DNA of 64,000 nt from Oreohelix idahoensis (taxonomy: Eukaryota; Mollusca; Gastropoda; Stylommatophora; Oreohelicidae): the NCBI GenBank assembly GCA_024509875.1, contig JAMPIV010000581.1, positions 1,116,501 to 1,180,500 on the forward strand. Reading direction: 5' to 3'. This document shows positions 23,216 to 37,838 of this stretch, one piece after another. The notes beneath the pieces were generated by a model. It worked only from the letters and a program-made list of their open reading frames with translations, was not told the origin of the DNA and made no database searches. The number at the start of each line of letters is the position of its first letter. The first letter of the stretch is position 1. Made by a program: the position numbers and the translations under genes.

Positions 23216-23944
23216 TTCATTCATAACCCTCCACTCCCAAAGGAGCATAGGCCTTGAACAAACACATGCCAAGTCCTCCGGTCACGTGCCATCATCTCAA
23301 GTTCCTTCCACGTTCTCGTTATCATTTTCACCTCTGTTTCCAGCTCTCTTCTCCATGTGCTTCTTGGTCTACCTCTGCCTCTCTTGCCCTGTGGGTTCCA
23401 GAACAAGGACTGCCTTGTAATGTAAGCAATTTTAAGCAATTGGTTTTGAAAATACACAGGGAAAAGACAAAGATAATGAGAATAAATGCAGGTAATGATA
23501 ACAGGGTTGAACTTGAAGAAGCACCAATACAAGATGTAGAATCGTACACATATCTTGGCAGCAATATAGACAAAGTTGGAGGGACAGACAGTGATATCAA
23601 AATATGAATACAAAAAGCAAGAGGAGCTTTCATTGCATTGTGAAATATATGGAGACCAAGAGAAATCGGATCCAACACAAAAATAAGAATCTTCAACTCA
23701 AATGTGAAGTCAGTCCTATTGTATGGCTCTGAGACATGGAGAACAACAAAGACAACAACCAAAAAGCTACATACTTTCATGAATGGGTGCTTGCGTAGAA
23801 TAGAGGGATTAAAATGGTATGACAAGGTTACCAACGTGGAACTGATGACAAGAACTAGACAAGTGCCATTGGAACAAGAGATGAGAAGAAGACGATGGCG
23901 ATGGATAGGACACACACTGAGGAAACCTGTTGAAAGCATTACAA
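23216..23944 (-). mobile_element. 5'-inverted (twin-primed) LINE insertion
   Basis: Two halves of one LINE lie in opposite orientations inside the satellite. Minus-strand 23425-23220 encodes the very C-terminus (ITRQSLFWNPQGKRGRGR, WRRELETEVK, ending FGSGGL) and then a short ATGA tail. Plus-strand 23436-23944 encodes the preceding part (EKTKIMRI, YTYLGSNID, YGSETW, GLKWYDKVTNVELMT, RWIGHTLRKP), ending at the residue pair where the other half starts. The two share CATTACAAG at the break. This is the order produced by twin priming during target-primed reverse transcription. Confidence 0.85.
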
Positions 23945-24730
23945 GTAAGTCATTAACGACAATTAAATAAGTCACTGACGACAATTAACTAAGTCAATGA
24001 CCACCATTATCTACGTCACTTAGCAAAATTAACTAAGTCACTGATGATAATTAACTAAATTACTGACGACAATCAACTAAGTCACTGACGACAAATAACT
24101 GTCAATGACGACAATTAACTACGTCACTGACGACCATTAACTAAAGTTACTGACGAAAATTAACTACGTCACTGACGACAATTAACTAAATCAATGACGA
24201 CAATTAACAAAGTCACTGACGACCATTAACTACGTCAATGACCACAATTAACTAAGTCAGTGACGGTAATTAACTAAGTCACTGACGACAATTAAGTAAA
24301 TCACTGACGACAATTAACTAAATCACTAACGACCATTAACTACGTCACTGACGACCATTAACTAAGTCGCTGACGACAATTAACTAAGTCACTGACGACA
24401 ATTAACTATGTCATTGACGACAATTAACTACGTCACTGACGACACTTAACTACGTCACTAACTACAATTATCTAAGTCACTGACGACGATTAACCAAGTC
24501 GTTGACGACGATTAACTAAGTCACTGACGACAATTAACTAAGTCACTGACGACCATTAATTAAGTCACTGACGACAACCACTTAAGTCACTGACGACAAC
24601 TAGTTAAGTCACTGAGGGCAACTATTAAAGTCACTGAAAACAATTAGCTAAGTCACTGACAACAACTAGCTAAGTCACTGGCGACAGCTAACTAAGTCAC
24701 CTACGAAAACTAGCTAAGTAAATGAACAGT
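23945..24730. repeat. 22-bp satellite, block c
   Basis: About 36 monomers. The first two-thirds keep the AATTAACTAA end; towards 24590 the end shifts to AACTAGTTAA and AACTAGCTAA variants. Confidence 0.95.
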
Positions 24731-25082
24731 TAACAATTAGCCAGGTGGGACAATACGATTAAACCAACATTTGGTTTACCATTTTTCACCTGCTTATTGC
24801 TTAGACCAATGGACTATTGATAGAAAAAAGTTGATTACTTCAATCAGATCTGGAATGCAAGTAGCAAAATTGTGCTTGGATTAGCAAGCAGTAGTGGACT
24901 TACGATAACGAAATGTCTACTTGTCCGGGCATGACATGCAGGACAATGTAACTTCTCAGTCTATCTTGATTTTACCAATCTGGACACCAAACGTATCACG
25001 TAAGGATTTCCAGCAAGGTCCATTAGCATCTTGTAGTATTGCGGCAGGCGTCGCGACATAACAATTTCCGGTGATGTCATTA
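24731..25082. other. unknown 352-bp insertion in satellite
   Basis: Non-satellite sequence between two blocks. AAACTAGCTAAG occurs on both sides, which may be a target duplication but is also a normal satellite variant. I see no terminal inverted repeats, RT motif or tRNA-like boxes. Confidence 0.5.
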
Positions 25083-26096
25083 GAAACTAGCTAAGTCACG
25101 GACGAAAACCAACTAAGTCACTGACAACAACTAACTAAGTCACTGACGTCAACTGGCTAACTCGCTGACGACAATTAACTTAGTCATGGACGACAACTAA
25201 CTATGTCACTGAGGCCAACTAGCTAAGTCAAAGCCAACAACTGATTTAGTCACTGAGGATAAATAACTAAGTCGCTGACAACAACTAGCTAAATCACTGA
25301 GGTCAACTAGCTAGGTAACCTAGAAATACTAACTACGTCAATGACGAGATAAAGCTAACTCACTGACAACAAGTAACAAAGTCATTGAGAACAGCTAGCT
25401 AAGTCACTGACAAAAAATAACTAAGTCTCTGAGGGCAACTAGCTAAGTCACTGACAACAACAGATAAAGTCATTGAAGACAACTAGGTAAGTCACTGACA
25501 ACAAATCACTAAGTCACTGAGGACAAATAGATAAGTCACTGAGGACAACTAACTAAGTCACTGAGGACAACTAGCAAGGACGCTGACAACAACAAAGTCA
25601 ATGAGGACAAATAGCTAAGTCACTGACGAAGACTACGTAAGTCACTGAGGACACTTAGCTAAGTCACTGACGAATGCTAGCAAAGTCACTGATGAAAACT
25701 AGCTAAATCACTGATACCAGCTAGCCACGTCCCTGACGACAACTGTCTAAATCACCGACGACAACTAGTTTAGACACCCATGACAACTGTCTAAGTCACT
25801 TATTACAATTAGCTAATTCATTGACAGCAACTAACGAAGTCACTGACGACAACTGTGTAAGTCACTGATGACAAACGTTTAAGTCATTTAGGACAATTAA
25901 CTAAGTCATTGACAACTGTCTAAGTCACTTAGGACAACTAGTTAATTCATTGACAACAACTAGCCAAGTCACTGACGTCAACAGTCTAAGTCACTGACGA
26001 AAACTAGTTAAGTTACTGACGACAACTGTCTAAGTCACTGATGACAACTAGTTAAGTCACTAACGACAACTGTCTTAGTCTCTGACTGTCGTAGGG
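25083..26096. repeat. 22-bp satellite, block d
   Basis: About 46 monomers in which the end is mostly AACTAGCTAA, changing to AACTAGTTAA and AACTGTCTAA near the right edge. CTGAC at 26092-26096 is the left copy of the target duplication of the solo LTR. Confidence 0.95.
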
Positions 26097-27743
26097 AAGG
26101 TTAATTGTTTTATTTGGCCCGTCTAAGTAGAGTGGATGTCGACAGATACGCGAAAAAAGGTATAGAAACTAGATTTCGCTGGTGGTAGATTGAGGGAAAG
26201 ATAATTCTCTAGAGTGATTATGTTATCTTCTCCACCCTATCCGTACGACTGTACTTTATTACCAGACAGCATTTGCCTCCCTATCAAGAATAGATAAGTT
26301 ACTCTACACACACACAGCTATGTGACAACAAAACACACAAACATGAAAAACTACGGATAAATGGATATGGGTCTGACTAACACACACAGGTAAGTTTCTT
26401 TGTAGTTTATTATCATTAAACTCGACAACAAAATATCTAAAGGAAAAGATCAAGAGTCATTTACATGCACATGAAATAAAGCAGAAAAAAGTGCACCCTC
26501 CCGAATGAAGAAAAAACCAAAAATTATTAACACAAATGTTGAAGGTTAGCACCATGTTACAGAATGAACAGTATTTGTACTCTATGAGACCCATTAAAGT
26601 AAACAAAATTTAGACAAATCAGATATATGAATAGTTTCCAGAAAACAAGGAAAAATACTCACACCCTCTCTCAAACAGTGGCCACTCTCACACTCTTACC
26701 TAATTGCCTGACATAGTAGGTCTGAAATATCCCTTGGTAATATAATTAGTCCGTGAATATATTATCTATTTCACTTAATATTCTGTCACCCCAGTTGTCG
26801 CAGATCCAAATTGGCCCCAGTTTATTCCCAGAAACTAACTAGTGAGGTGAACGCCTAATAAGGTGCTTCTCTTGGATATAAGTGTTACTACACATAGTTA
26901 AAACTGTGAGAGTTCTTGAGGCTCACCCTTTAACGGTAAAATACTTCCAGTATTGGGAAACATCTGGTTGCTAAAAAATGTTACAAAAGATGATGATAGT
27001 TCTTCTATCGGCCAACCCTGTGTTAGAGCACCGATTCTGCGCAGCGAATGTATCTAGGGATATACTCCACTGGAATTACGATTCTCCGAAGTCGGGGAAC
27101 CAAAAATAATGTTATATGTACACCACTGTGGCTGGTAAAAATATAAATCTGGATTTGGTAAGTCCAGTGTTAAATTTTATTGTTGTCAAATACCATTTGG
27201 CGAGTGAACGGTTATAAATAAAATTGGTAACCCACAAGCCAAGTAAAGAAGAAAATTAACAAAACAAAACAAGACCGCTTGACGCCCTTGTGATCAGGTC
27301 TGCGAAAAATACAAGAAAACATTTATGGAAAAAATGCTACTACTATATATACACACACACGGGGACAAGACGATCTCTTCTCCACTCCGTCAGTCCTGAC
27401 TAGGTTTAAAAGGCACACAGTGTTTCCTTACGCCTACACGCAAGCAGACGTCGCTAGCGGCTGAGTTCGGTCGTGCTGATTTATGTTAACTCACCCGCCC
27501 CTGCTCGCGCCAGCGGTCAGCGTACAATGTTAATTATTATTTAATTTTTCCACACGCGCTCCCTAAACAATGATCGCCTGTCCTTAAAAGCTATTAAATT
27601 GTTGGCGTCTGTTAGTTTTCACTTTTAAAATCATTTGCACTATTATCCTTTTACCAGAAAATTCAGAATGAAAATCTCCACAAACACTAATACACCATAT
27701 CCACACTAGCAAATCACAGAGACATGAGGTTTTGTCTACGCCA
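26097..27743. mobile_element. solo LTR, about 1.65 kb
   Basis: A 1,647-bp segment inserted in the satellite starts TGTCGTAG and ends CTACGCCA, giving TG...CA ends and imperfect 8-bp inverted termini. It is flanked by CTGAC at 26092-26096 and 27744-27748. Joining the flanks restores a normal satellite monomer, which confirms the 5-bp duplication. No gag or pol sequence is inside. AATAAA-like motifs occur on both strands, so orientation is undecided. It is not obviously the LTR of either complete element here. Confidence 0.8.
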
Positions 27744-28208
27744 CTGACGACAACTAGTTAAGTCACTGACGTCAACTGTCTAAGACATTGACGACAACTA
27801 GTTAAGTCACTGACGACAACTGTCTAAGTCACTGACGACAACTAGTTAAGTCACTGACGACAACTAGTTAAGTCACTGACGACAACTGTCTAAGTAACTG
27901 ACGATAACTGTCTAAGTCACTGACGATAACTAGTTAAGTCACTGACGTCAACTGGAAAGTCACTGATGACAACTGCAAAGTCAATGATGACAACTACTTA
28001 AGTCACTGACGACAACTAGTTGAGTCACTGTCGACAACTGTCTAAGTCACTGACGATAATTAGTTATGTCACTGACTACAACTGTATAATTCACTTACAA
28101 CAACTGTCTAAGTCACTGACAACAACTAGTTAAAACACTGGGGACAACTGTCTAAGTCACTGATGACAACTACTTAAGTCACTGACGACAACTGTCTAAG
28201 TCACTGAA
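27744..28208. repeat. 22-bp satellite, block e
   Basis: About 21 monomers alternating between AACTAGTTAA and AACTGTCTAA ends, giving a 44-bp higher-order unit in places. This is the right edge of the array; a LINE follows. Confidence 0.95.
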
Positions 28209-29510
28209 AAAACCAGATATAAAACAACAATATCTTATCGATGTCAAAAAAAAGGATGAACAGTTACTGACAGAAAACACGGAACAGTTTAGAAGAGAAC
28301 CCAAAAGAAAAAACAGCCGCAAAATGGGAAGGTTTAAAAACAAGCATACAATCAGCAAATGCACATTTACCTAAAAAGGAGCCTAAGAAAAATCAAATTT
28401 GGATGACAGATTTCATCTGGAATAAAATGGTAGAAAGAAAGAGAGCAAAAAACACTCAGAATATAAAACAATAGACAATGACATACGTAATATGTGTAGA
28501 CAAGCAAAAGAACGGTGAATAGAAATAAAATGCAAAGGAATAGAAAATTTGAAGCAAAGCACATGACAAGAGATATGCATGAAAAAATACAGAAATGATC
28601 AAATAGGTAGCGGTATGCCCAAGGAGGAAGCTGTATCAAGAACAAAAATGGTGTAATCTTACTTGATGAGAAAAACATATCAAACAGATGGACAGAGTAC
28701 GTAAAAGAACTATTCGAGGACAACAGAGGTACAAAAACCATCACCAGATTCTAAAGAAGTCCCAAACATTCCCAGATCCGGAGTAGAGAATGCCATACAT
28801 ATGATACAAAAAGGAAAATCAGAAGGCATGGACAACATAAAAATTGAAATGATAGAAGCCCTGGAGAGCTTTGGTATAGATACAATCACAGATCTATGCA
28901 ACGGTATATACAATACAGGATATATACCACACACCATGAAGACATCAGTCTTTATAAAATTGCCCCCAAAAAACTAATGCAACTGAATGTTCAGACTTCA
29001 GAACAATCAGCCTAATGAGTCATGCTCAAAATAATTTAGAAAGAATAAAAAGTAAGGTAGACAGCAAAGCCAAGAAGAACAGTCTGGTTTTAGACGGAAC
29101 AGCGGAACAAGAGAGGCAATATTTTGCCTAAGAATATTAGCAGAAAAATATACAGAGGTTCAAAAAAGCATGTACATGTGCTTCATTGACTATAAGAAGG
29201 CTTTTGACAGAGTCCATCATGTGAAAATAATTGAATGCCTCAAAGACATAGGTATTGATGGAAATGACATAAGAATACTCAGTAACCTTTATTGGGAGCA
29301 AACTGCCACAGTTAGATCTGGAAGAAATTATTCACCAAACATAGACATAAAAAGAGGTGTCAGACAAGGTTGTGTGCTGTCCCCCTGCATATTTTATCTA
29401 TAAACCGAAAAATTTTTCAAACAGATAAAGGAAATACCAGGACTGAACATCACTGGAAGGTCAATAAACATCCTTAGATGTGCAGATGATACCGTGTTGT
29501 TAACTGTGTG
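28209..29510 (+). pseudogene. LINE RT fragment, heavily mutated
   Basis: Plus-strand remnants run through the linker and RT palm. Recognisable pieces are GKSEGMDNIKIEMIEAL, EEQSGFRRNSGTREAIF, CFIDYKKAFDRVHHVK, KRGVRQGCVLSPCIF and the catalytic RCADDTVLLT, where the copy stops at about 29508. At least ten stops or frameshifts interrupt it. The motifs fit the same RTE-like group as the inverted LINE at 23.2-23.9 kb, but it is a different copy because the two cover different protein regions. Confidence 0.82.
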
Positions 29511-29900
29511 ACCAAACGGTTTTGTCAGAGAATGGATTGGGGCGACCCCTTCTTCCTCCTATCTATGTTTCACTACGGCATTAATCGGTACATTTGGGGT
29601 ACGGATTTTATTGCGATTTTTCCGGGTCGCACCCTGTTCTTTCTCTGTCCACTGGAGCAGATATTTTGTATCTACATTGTTTCGCTACTTTCAGTATATT
29701 GTGTCTTGTCTGTTTATCTGACACTCCTGGTGGATGATAATACTAAACATTTGCAGGAGCGGTTGAGAGAAAATTATCAACAACCAAGCTGGTTAATCGC
29801 AGGCGCGGCCGATATCAGTTCACAGATTAACACGTACATCGCCCAGCGCTATCTGCTTAATCACAAAAAAGGCACGGGTACGTCTCCGACAAGGTTGTAA
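29508..29900 (+). other. 130-codon ORF of unknown origin
   Basis: The frame has a hydrophobic stretch at about residues 38-72 (FIAIFPGRTLFF, FCIYIVSLLSVY) and then a polar tail (ERLRENYQQPSWLIAGAAD, NTYIAQRYLL). I do not recognise it. It begins exactly where the preceding LINE copy breaks off, so it may belong to whatever element or rearrangement truncated that LINE. Coding status is doubtful. Confidence 0.25.
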
Positions 29901-32990
<3,090 letters not shown>

Positions 32991-33063
32991 CACATTTATA
33001 CATTTATTTACATATATAGAGCTAATTCTAAGAAAATAATTTCGCTGGATTTACACAAGCTGG

Positions 33064-33331
33064 TGGCTTGAACGAGCTAAAACAATTGCTTAATTCTTCA
33101 TAAAAGGCGGCGGACCGATATAAGTAAACAATTTCCTTGCCAATGCATCATTGTTCTTGACTTCGGAAATATCTTATCAACCCTCGCTTGAGACAGAAGC
33201 ATCATTATCCTTCTATCTGCAACTCTACCAAGAGTAATCTTGTGCGATAGTAGACACCTTTGAAGGCCCATATTAGATACTCTTGAGTTGTGGACACTGT
33301 TGGACCACTATTGCAGAGCTAAGGGGAGGCA
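33064..33331 (+). repeat. diverged direct repeat, copy 2
   Basis: Partner of 30464-30724, about 2.6 kb downstream, with the same landmarks in the same order. It carries an extra 10-12 bases around 33285. It may be an old interspersed repeat family or a local duplication. Confidence 0.8.
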
Positions 33332-33384
33332 ATCCATAACAAACTAAAAGTGAACAGGATTTGCAAGAACTAGTGAAGCAAGTG

Positions 33385-34037
33385 AACAGTATAAGTCATG
33401 GATACGTATTGAAAAAAAACAAAAACTATGATAATTAGCAAAACAGACGATAAACCCACATTAAAGATAAGCGTAAATGGGAAAATCCTGGAACAAGTCA
33501 AGAGCTACGTATATCTTGGTCATATAATAACAGAAGATGGCAGATGTGAAACAGAAATCAAGAAGAGAATAGGAATGGCTAAAGCTACATTCAACAACAT
33601 GAAACATATACTGACATCTAAACAGTTATCTCACAAATTAAAAATTAAATTTCATAAAATGTTATATATATTCTGCACTACTGTATGGTGTAGAAACATG
33701 GACGATGAGTAAGCAATTAAAAGAACGAATTGAGACTCTTGAGATGTGGATTTATAGAAGAATTAGGCGCATCTCATGGTAAGAGAAGAAAACAAATAAG
33801 GTCCTACAAAATCTAGGTATAGAAAGAGAACTAATAAAAAGGCATAACACCTTGCAGAAGACCATAATAGAAGGGAGAGTTGAAGGCAAACGTGCAAGGG
33901 GAAGACAGCACTATAAGTGGGAAGATAACATCAAGAGATGGACAGGAAAGAGTCTATCAGAGTGCACCACCAAGACAAGAGACAGAAGACGTTGGAGATC
34001 CATTACAGCCAACCTTCGTTGTGGAGATGGCAGCTGA
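33385..34037 (+). pseudogene. RTE-like LINE, RT C-terminal part
   Basis: The plus-strand frame encodes KTDDKPTLKISVNGKI, YVYLGHIITEDGRC, KKRIGMAKATFNNMK, then after a disrupted middle part (33713-33850) RHNTLQKTIIEGRVEGKRAR and RDRRRWRSITANL, ending near 34037. These match the post-RT region of RTE-type LINEs and resemble 47667-48680 in layout (EGKRRRGRQRKSWADNIKEW there). The endonuclease and palm are missing. At least two frame disruptions are present. Confidence 0.82.
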
Positions 34038-35042
34038 TGATGACAGTTTTTAGTCTGCATTTTGTGTTTAGTTACGCTCTATTTAAGAAAGAAAAATATA
34101 ATTAAAAAGAATTTACACGAGTTAAATGTTACAATACGCATACAATATTTCAGGTGAGATTATAAAGGTGATGTAATGGTAATATAAGTCGTCCACAAGG
34201 ACTTGTTAACTGCTGCGGATAAGAAAAGATTATGTGAGAATGGAGATTATGAAATTAATTTTGTTCCGCCATCATTTATGTAAGAAGCGATTGTTTGTTA
34301 TGTGACGTTACATTTCTTGGGACTTACGTAACGTCACATTTTCTCACACACTTTGACCCCTCATCTCCCTTCATTGCGTGACATCATATATGGGCGATGC
34401 CTTATGAGTTATGTGGTAATGAACGATCTTCAAGATGTGTAATAAGCGATTCTCTTGCCTAGAACTTTAAGAAATGTTAAGATTTTCGAAGAAAGTCACA
34501 AAACAGCAGATTGGTTTCTGTACTACATCAACCTTAGGAATTGTTGACGATTTCTAAGATACTTCGACGCTATTTGTGATACAGCTGTATCGAGATTACT
34601 TCCCATTACAAATGACATCAATGTAACTGTAGCGAAACCGCCAGTCTGTGATTGGTCCCAGGAAAAATAATTGAATCGATGCCAAGAACCTACCACGCGC
34701 ACAGAAAAGTCGTGGGACATCGCCTTACAGTTACCTGGGAAGCCCAAGCCATTAAGAGAGATCCACCTGTAGAATTGCACTGTAGAGCTATGATCCAGAA
34801 AGTAAGTAAATTCAGATGTCGGAGAGAACATTTCCAAGAACAAAAAGGTGCCATTAACGTGATGCTATGAATGAAAAGACTAACTGACATATTACTTTTA
34901 AACGTGTAGTAAATTTGTAAAAAACTACATCAGTGAATATATACATTAGTATAAATAATAAATATATAATAAATAAATAAATATACAATTATTAAATGTG
35001 TATTTATTTGCCTTACAAATTTCAGTCATGCTGTCTATTTTT
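34038..35042. other. no recognisable gene
   Basis: AT-rich, with short overlapping frames on both strands at 34523-34890 that lack known motifs. Nothing further supported. Confidence 0.45.
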
Positions 35043-35438
35043 GTAAATTAATATTAGACAAACATAAAGGTATGTTTTCAGGCACTCGTAAGAAATAAAG
35101 AAGTAGAACACTTAGACAACAGAAAAACAACAGACGTGAGTGGCTTACCCAGGGTTCGAACCCCGTACCTTCCGTACGACAACACCGCCTAGCTATACAA
35201 GCGAATCACACTAACCTCACGGTCAGTAAAGCATCCTTTTTTGGGGATGCCTAGCTGGCCGTGAGGTTAGTGTGATTCGCTTGTATAGCTAGGCGGTGTT
35301 GTCGTACGGAAGGTACGGGGTTCGAACCCTGGGTAAGCCACTCACGTCTGTTGTTTTTCTGTTTTCTAAGTGTTCTACTTCTTTATTTCTTACGAGTGCC
35401 TGAAAACATACCTTTATGTTTGTCTAATATTAATTTAC
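35043..35438. repeat. 396-bp palindrome: inverted dimer of a tRNA-derived SINE
   Basis: Perfectly symmetric arms of about 194 bp surround an 8-base T-rich centre (35237-35244). Outside a 10-bp imperfect patch next to the centre I find one mismatch in about 180 bp. Each arm carries a tRNA-like head running outward from the centre. In the right arm an A-box-like TGGCCGTGAGG is at 35256-35266 and a B box GGTTCGAACCC at 35319-35329; the left arm holds the complements (B box at 35152-35162). A tail region follows each head. This would fold into a long hairpin in DNA or RNA. It is a SINE or foldback unit, not a pair of functional tRNA genes. Confidence 0.9.
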
Positions 35439-36410
35439 TGTTTACAGGCCTCGGGTTTCCCTTCCTTATGTGTTATTAATGTCTATTTTTGTATTTAATT
35501 TATTTATTACACTTTAGTCGGCAGGGATAATGTAACGAGCTGCATTTCCATCACATCTCTAGAGCATGGATAGATCAAGCCAGAAGTTGACTTACGTCAC
35601 AGCTCCCTGTCTACGTCTATCATCTAGACCTGTGAGGTTAACTAAGTATCGATCCGGTGTCCCCTCTACTTCTATTTCCTCGTTTCTCTGCTCAACTTTG
35701 GGAACTCCTCTCAACATTCATCTCGCCACATTCACATGACTCATTGTCATTATGAACGAAAATCCTCGTATTTTCCAGCGACAAAGCTGTCCCGGAAGAT
35801 GCTATATATAGCAACAGTCGGCAACACAGGATAATTGTGAATCTCATATACTAAAGATCCATTGAGCTCTCTAAAGATCTTTCTATATAAAGGCATATGT
35901 GTTTTTAAATTTCAGAGTGCTTACAATTTGAAATACGTTCCGCCTTACTGTAGCTGTTATCTCTGTCGTAACGTGTATTTCTTGCAAGTCCATCAACAGA
36001 ACGGTGGAAAGTTCAAACTAAATCATATTTTACCTAATGTTAGCTTCATCCTCAAACAAAAGATCACATCCTATCTTCTGTGGTTCACGAATAATTTGAA
36101 AATTAAGCTACCTAGCGGTTTAACAGTGGGAATGTTGTGAAAGTAGCTGTAAACGTTGAGACACTGCACCTTGAAGTGCCGGGAAGAAGGGAAGTCTGCA
36201 AGTTACCTAGGATACAAATTTGTTGTTCCCAATCTGCCCCTAGAGCTTGCCCAAATGACACCTTCAAATCTACTGGTAGATCAAGATGTACCTATTGACA
36301 AGCCCTGGTCATTGTGAGACATTGTCCCGACTGAGCGACCAAAATTGATGAACGGTAACGTCGACCTGAAACCTTAGTACTAACGATCACCAGTTACAAC
36401 AATGTCTTAC
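35439..36410. other. no gene recognised; probable intron
   Basis: Immediately downstream, on the minus strand, of the EGF exon at 36411-36542. The plus-strand frame at 35862-36140 has no recognisable motif. Confidence 0.45.
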
Positions 36411-36542
36411 CTTTACAACAAGGACCTACAAAGCCGCCGATACAGGACATACATTCCCCAGTTTTAGGCATGCATAATCTGTTTTGACAATGCTCAGGAC
36501 ATTCTTTATTACATGTGTCTCCATAGAATCCTTCACGGCATT
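36411..36542 (-). CDS. EGF-like exon of a MEGF/SREC-like receptor
   Basis: A 132-bp minus-strand exon bounded by an acceptor ending TTTCCCAG (AG at 36544-36543) and a strong donor GTAAGAC starting at 36410, phase 1 at both ends, 44 codons. It encodes ECREGFYGDTC, CPEHC, LCMPKTGECMSC and GGFVGPCC, an EGF/laminin-type module homologous to the exon at 11816-11950. It is the 5' one of the two on the minus strand, so the gene is transcribed right to left. The intervening 24.5 kb holds the satellite and LTR elements as intron content. One Cys differs from the other exon (PCC against PRC). Confidence 0.87.
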
Positions 36543-37549
36543 CTGGGAAACATCAGAAATGTTCTATCAATTAACAGATTTAGACTGAATGACATTGCTT
36601 GTGAAAAAAAAGATGATAAGAAAACACAGGGTGATTGTATAAAAAGTATGATTGTTAATAACATCAAACATTAAGCAAATTTAACAACAATTGTATTTTA
36701 GAAGTGTGTCACCGTGAGGTTTCGTAGCATAGTAATTTGGTTTTGTTAGAACAGGGGTGTATAAAAAAAATGGTTTAAGAAATATAAATGATTTAGGAAA
36801 TCGACTACTTATTCAAAAGATGGGAGATAAAAGTTTGCGCACTTGTGCTTGGATGGTAAGGGAGAGAACTCTTTTAAATGTAAATATTTTCTGAGAGTAC
36901 ACAGTTGTGGTTTACAAAATTAGCATAACGGTCGTTTTTAATAAGCTGGAAGAAGAAGGAAATAGCAGTTAAGCATAAATCCTTACGGGAGATAACTATA
37001 AATATTAACGCCCTTTAGATTTACTGAACGAAGAGCAGGACAAACGCACGAGAAAATTGTGAGCGAAGGTAAACAGTTATGGAACGGAGCTCACTGAGTT
37101 GTTATGAAGGAATTAACCGTGAGTTGTGATCGGTTAGTGAACTAAACAACGGACCAATCGTATTGAAGGGATAACGAAGAATGGATCACGGGAATGAATA
37201 GAAGGACATAGAGAAGTCAGTCCCACCAGAAAACTTAACAAGGCAAGACGTGCCTTGCTGGGCTCTCAAGAACAATGAAACCTGTGGTTTACAGGAGGCT
37301 CTACAGATGTAGCTAGACTTAGAATTGTAGCGTTAGGAATTCTGGAGAATAGTTTAGATTGTGGTTAACAATTTGTGCTGAACAGATAGGAATAGAATAG
37401 GGGTGCATAGTAAGAACTGTGATAGGTGCTGGACTTCTGTTTAAACGGTAAGATGACATTTTTTTCTGAACATTTTATAGAATTCCAGGCAACCAATTTA
37501 AGAGGTTGACGATTCCCACATGTAAAAGGGATGTCCACCAAGAGAAGAA
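36543..37549. other. no gene recognised
   Basis: AT-rich, upstream of the EGF exon on the minus strand. No further EGF exon or transposon domain seen. Confidence 0.4.
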
Positions 37550-37838
37550 CATGAATAGTTCTCCAGAGGTATATATTACATTGATTTACAAGAGATGTCA
37601 TGCGCTCTCTCATACATGTTGCTTGACAGATAAACAGCTGATGATAAAATAGACGAGGTATCGTCTCAGGCATGAATAATTCAACAGAGTTATATATTAC
37701 ATTGATTTACAAGAGATGTCATGCGCTCTCTCATACATGTTGCTGGACAGATAAACAGCTGATGATAAAATAGACGAGGTATCGTCTCAGGCATGAATAG
37801 TTCAACAGAGGTATATATTACATTGATTTACAAGAGAT
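37550..37838. repeat. 121-bp tandem repeat, about 2.4 copies
   Basis: The segment containing TATATATTACATTGATTTAC, CATGCGCTCTCTCATACATG and ACGAGGTATCGTCTCAGG repeats with a 121-bp period (landmarks at 37565, 37686 and 37807). The third copy is incomplete. Copies are nearly identical, implying a recent duplication. Confidence 0.92.

Noticed and set aside
13326..28208. CRISPR-like array
   Set aside because: Contiguous 22-bp monomers without unique spacers, in a eukaryotic context; it is a satellite.
35152..35329. Pair of divergent tRNA genes
   Set aside because: B boxes are good, but the A box is weak, no cloverleaf with a clear anticodon arm is evident, and the tail sequences fit a tRNA-derived SINE.
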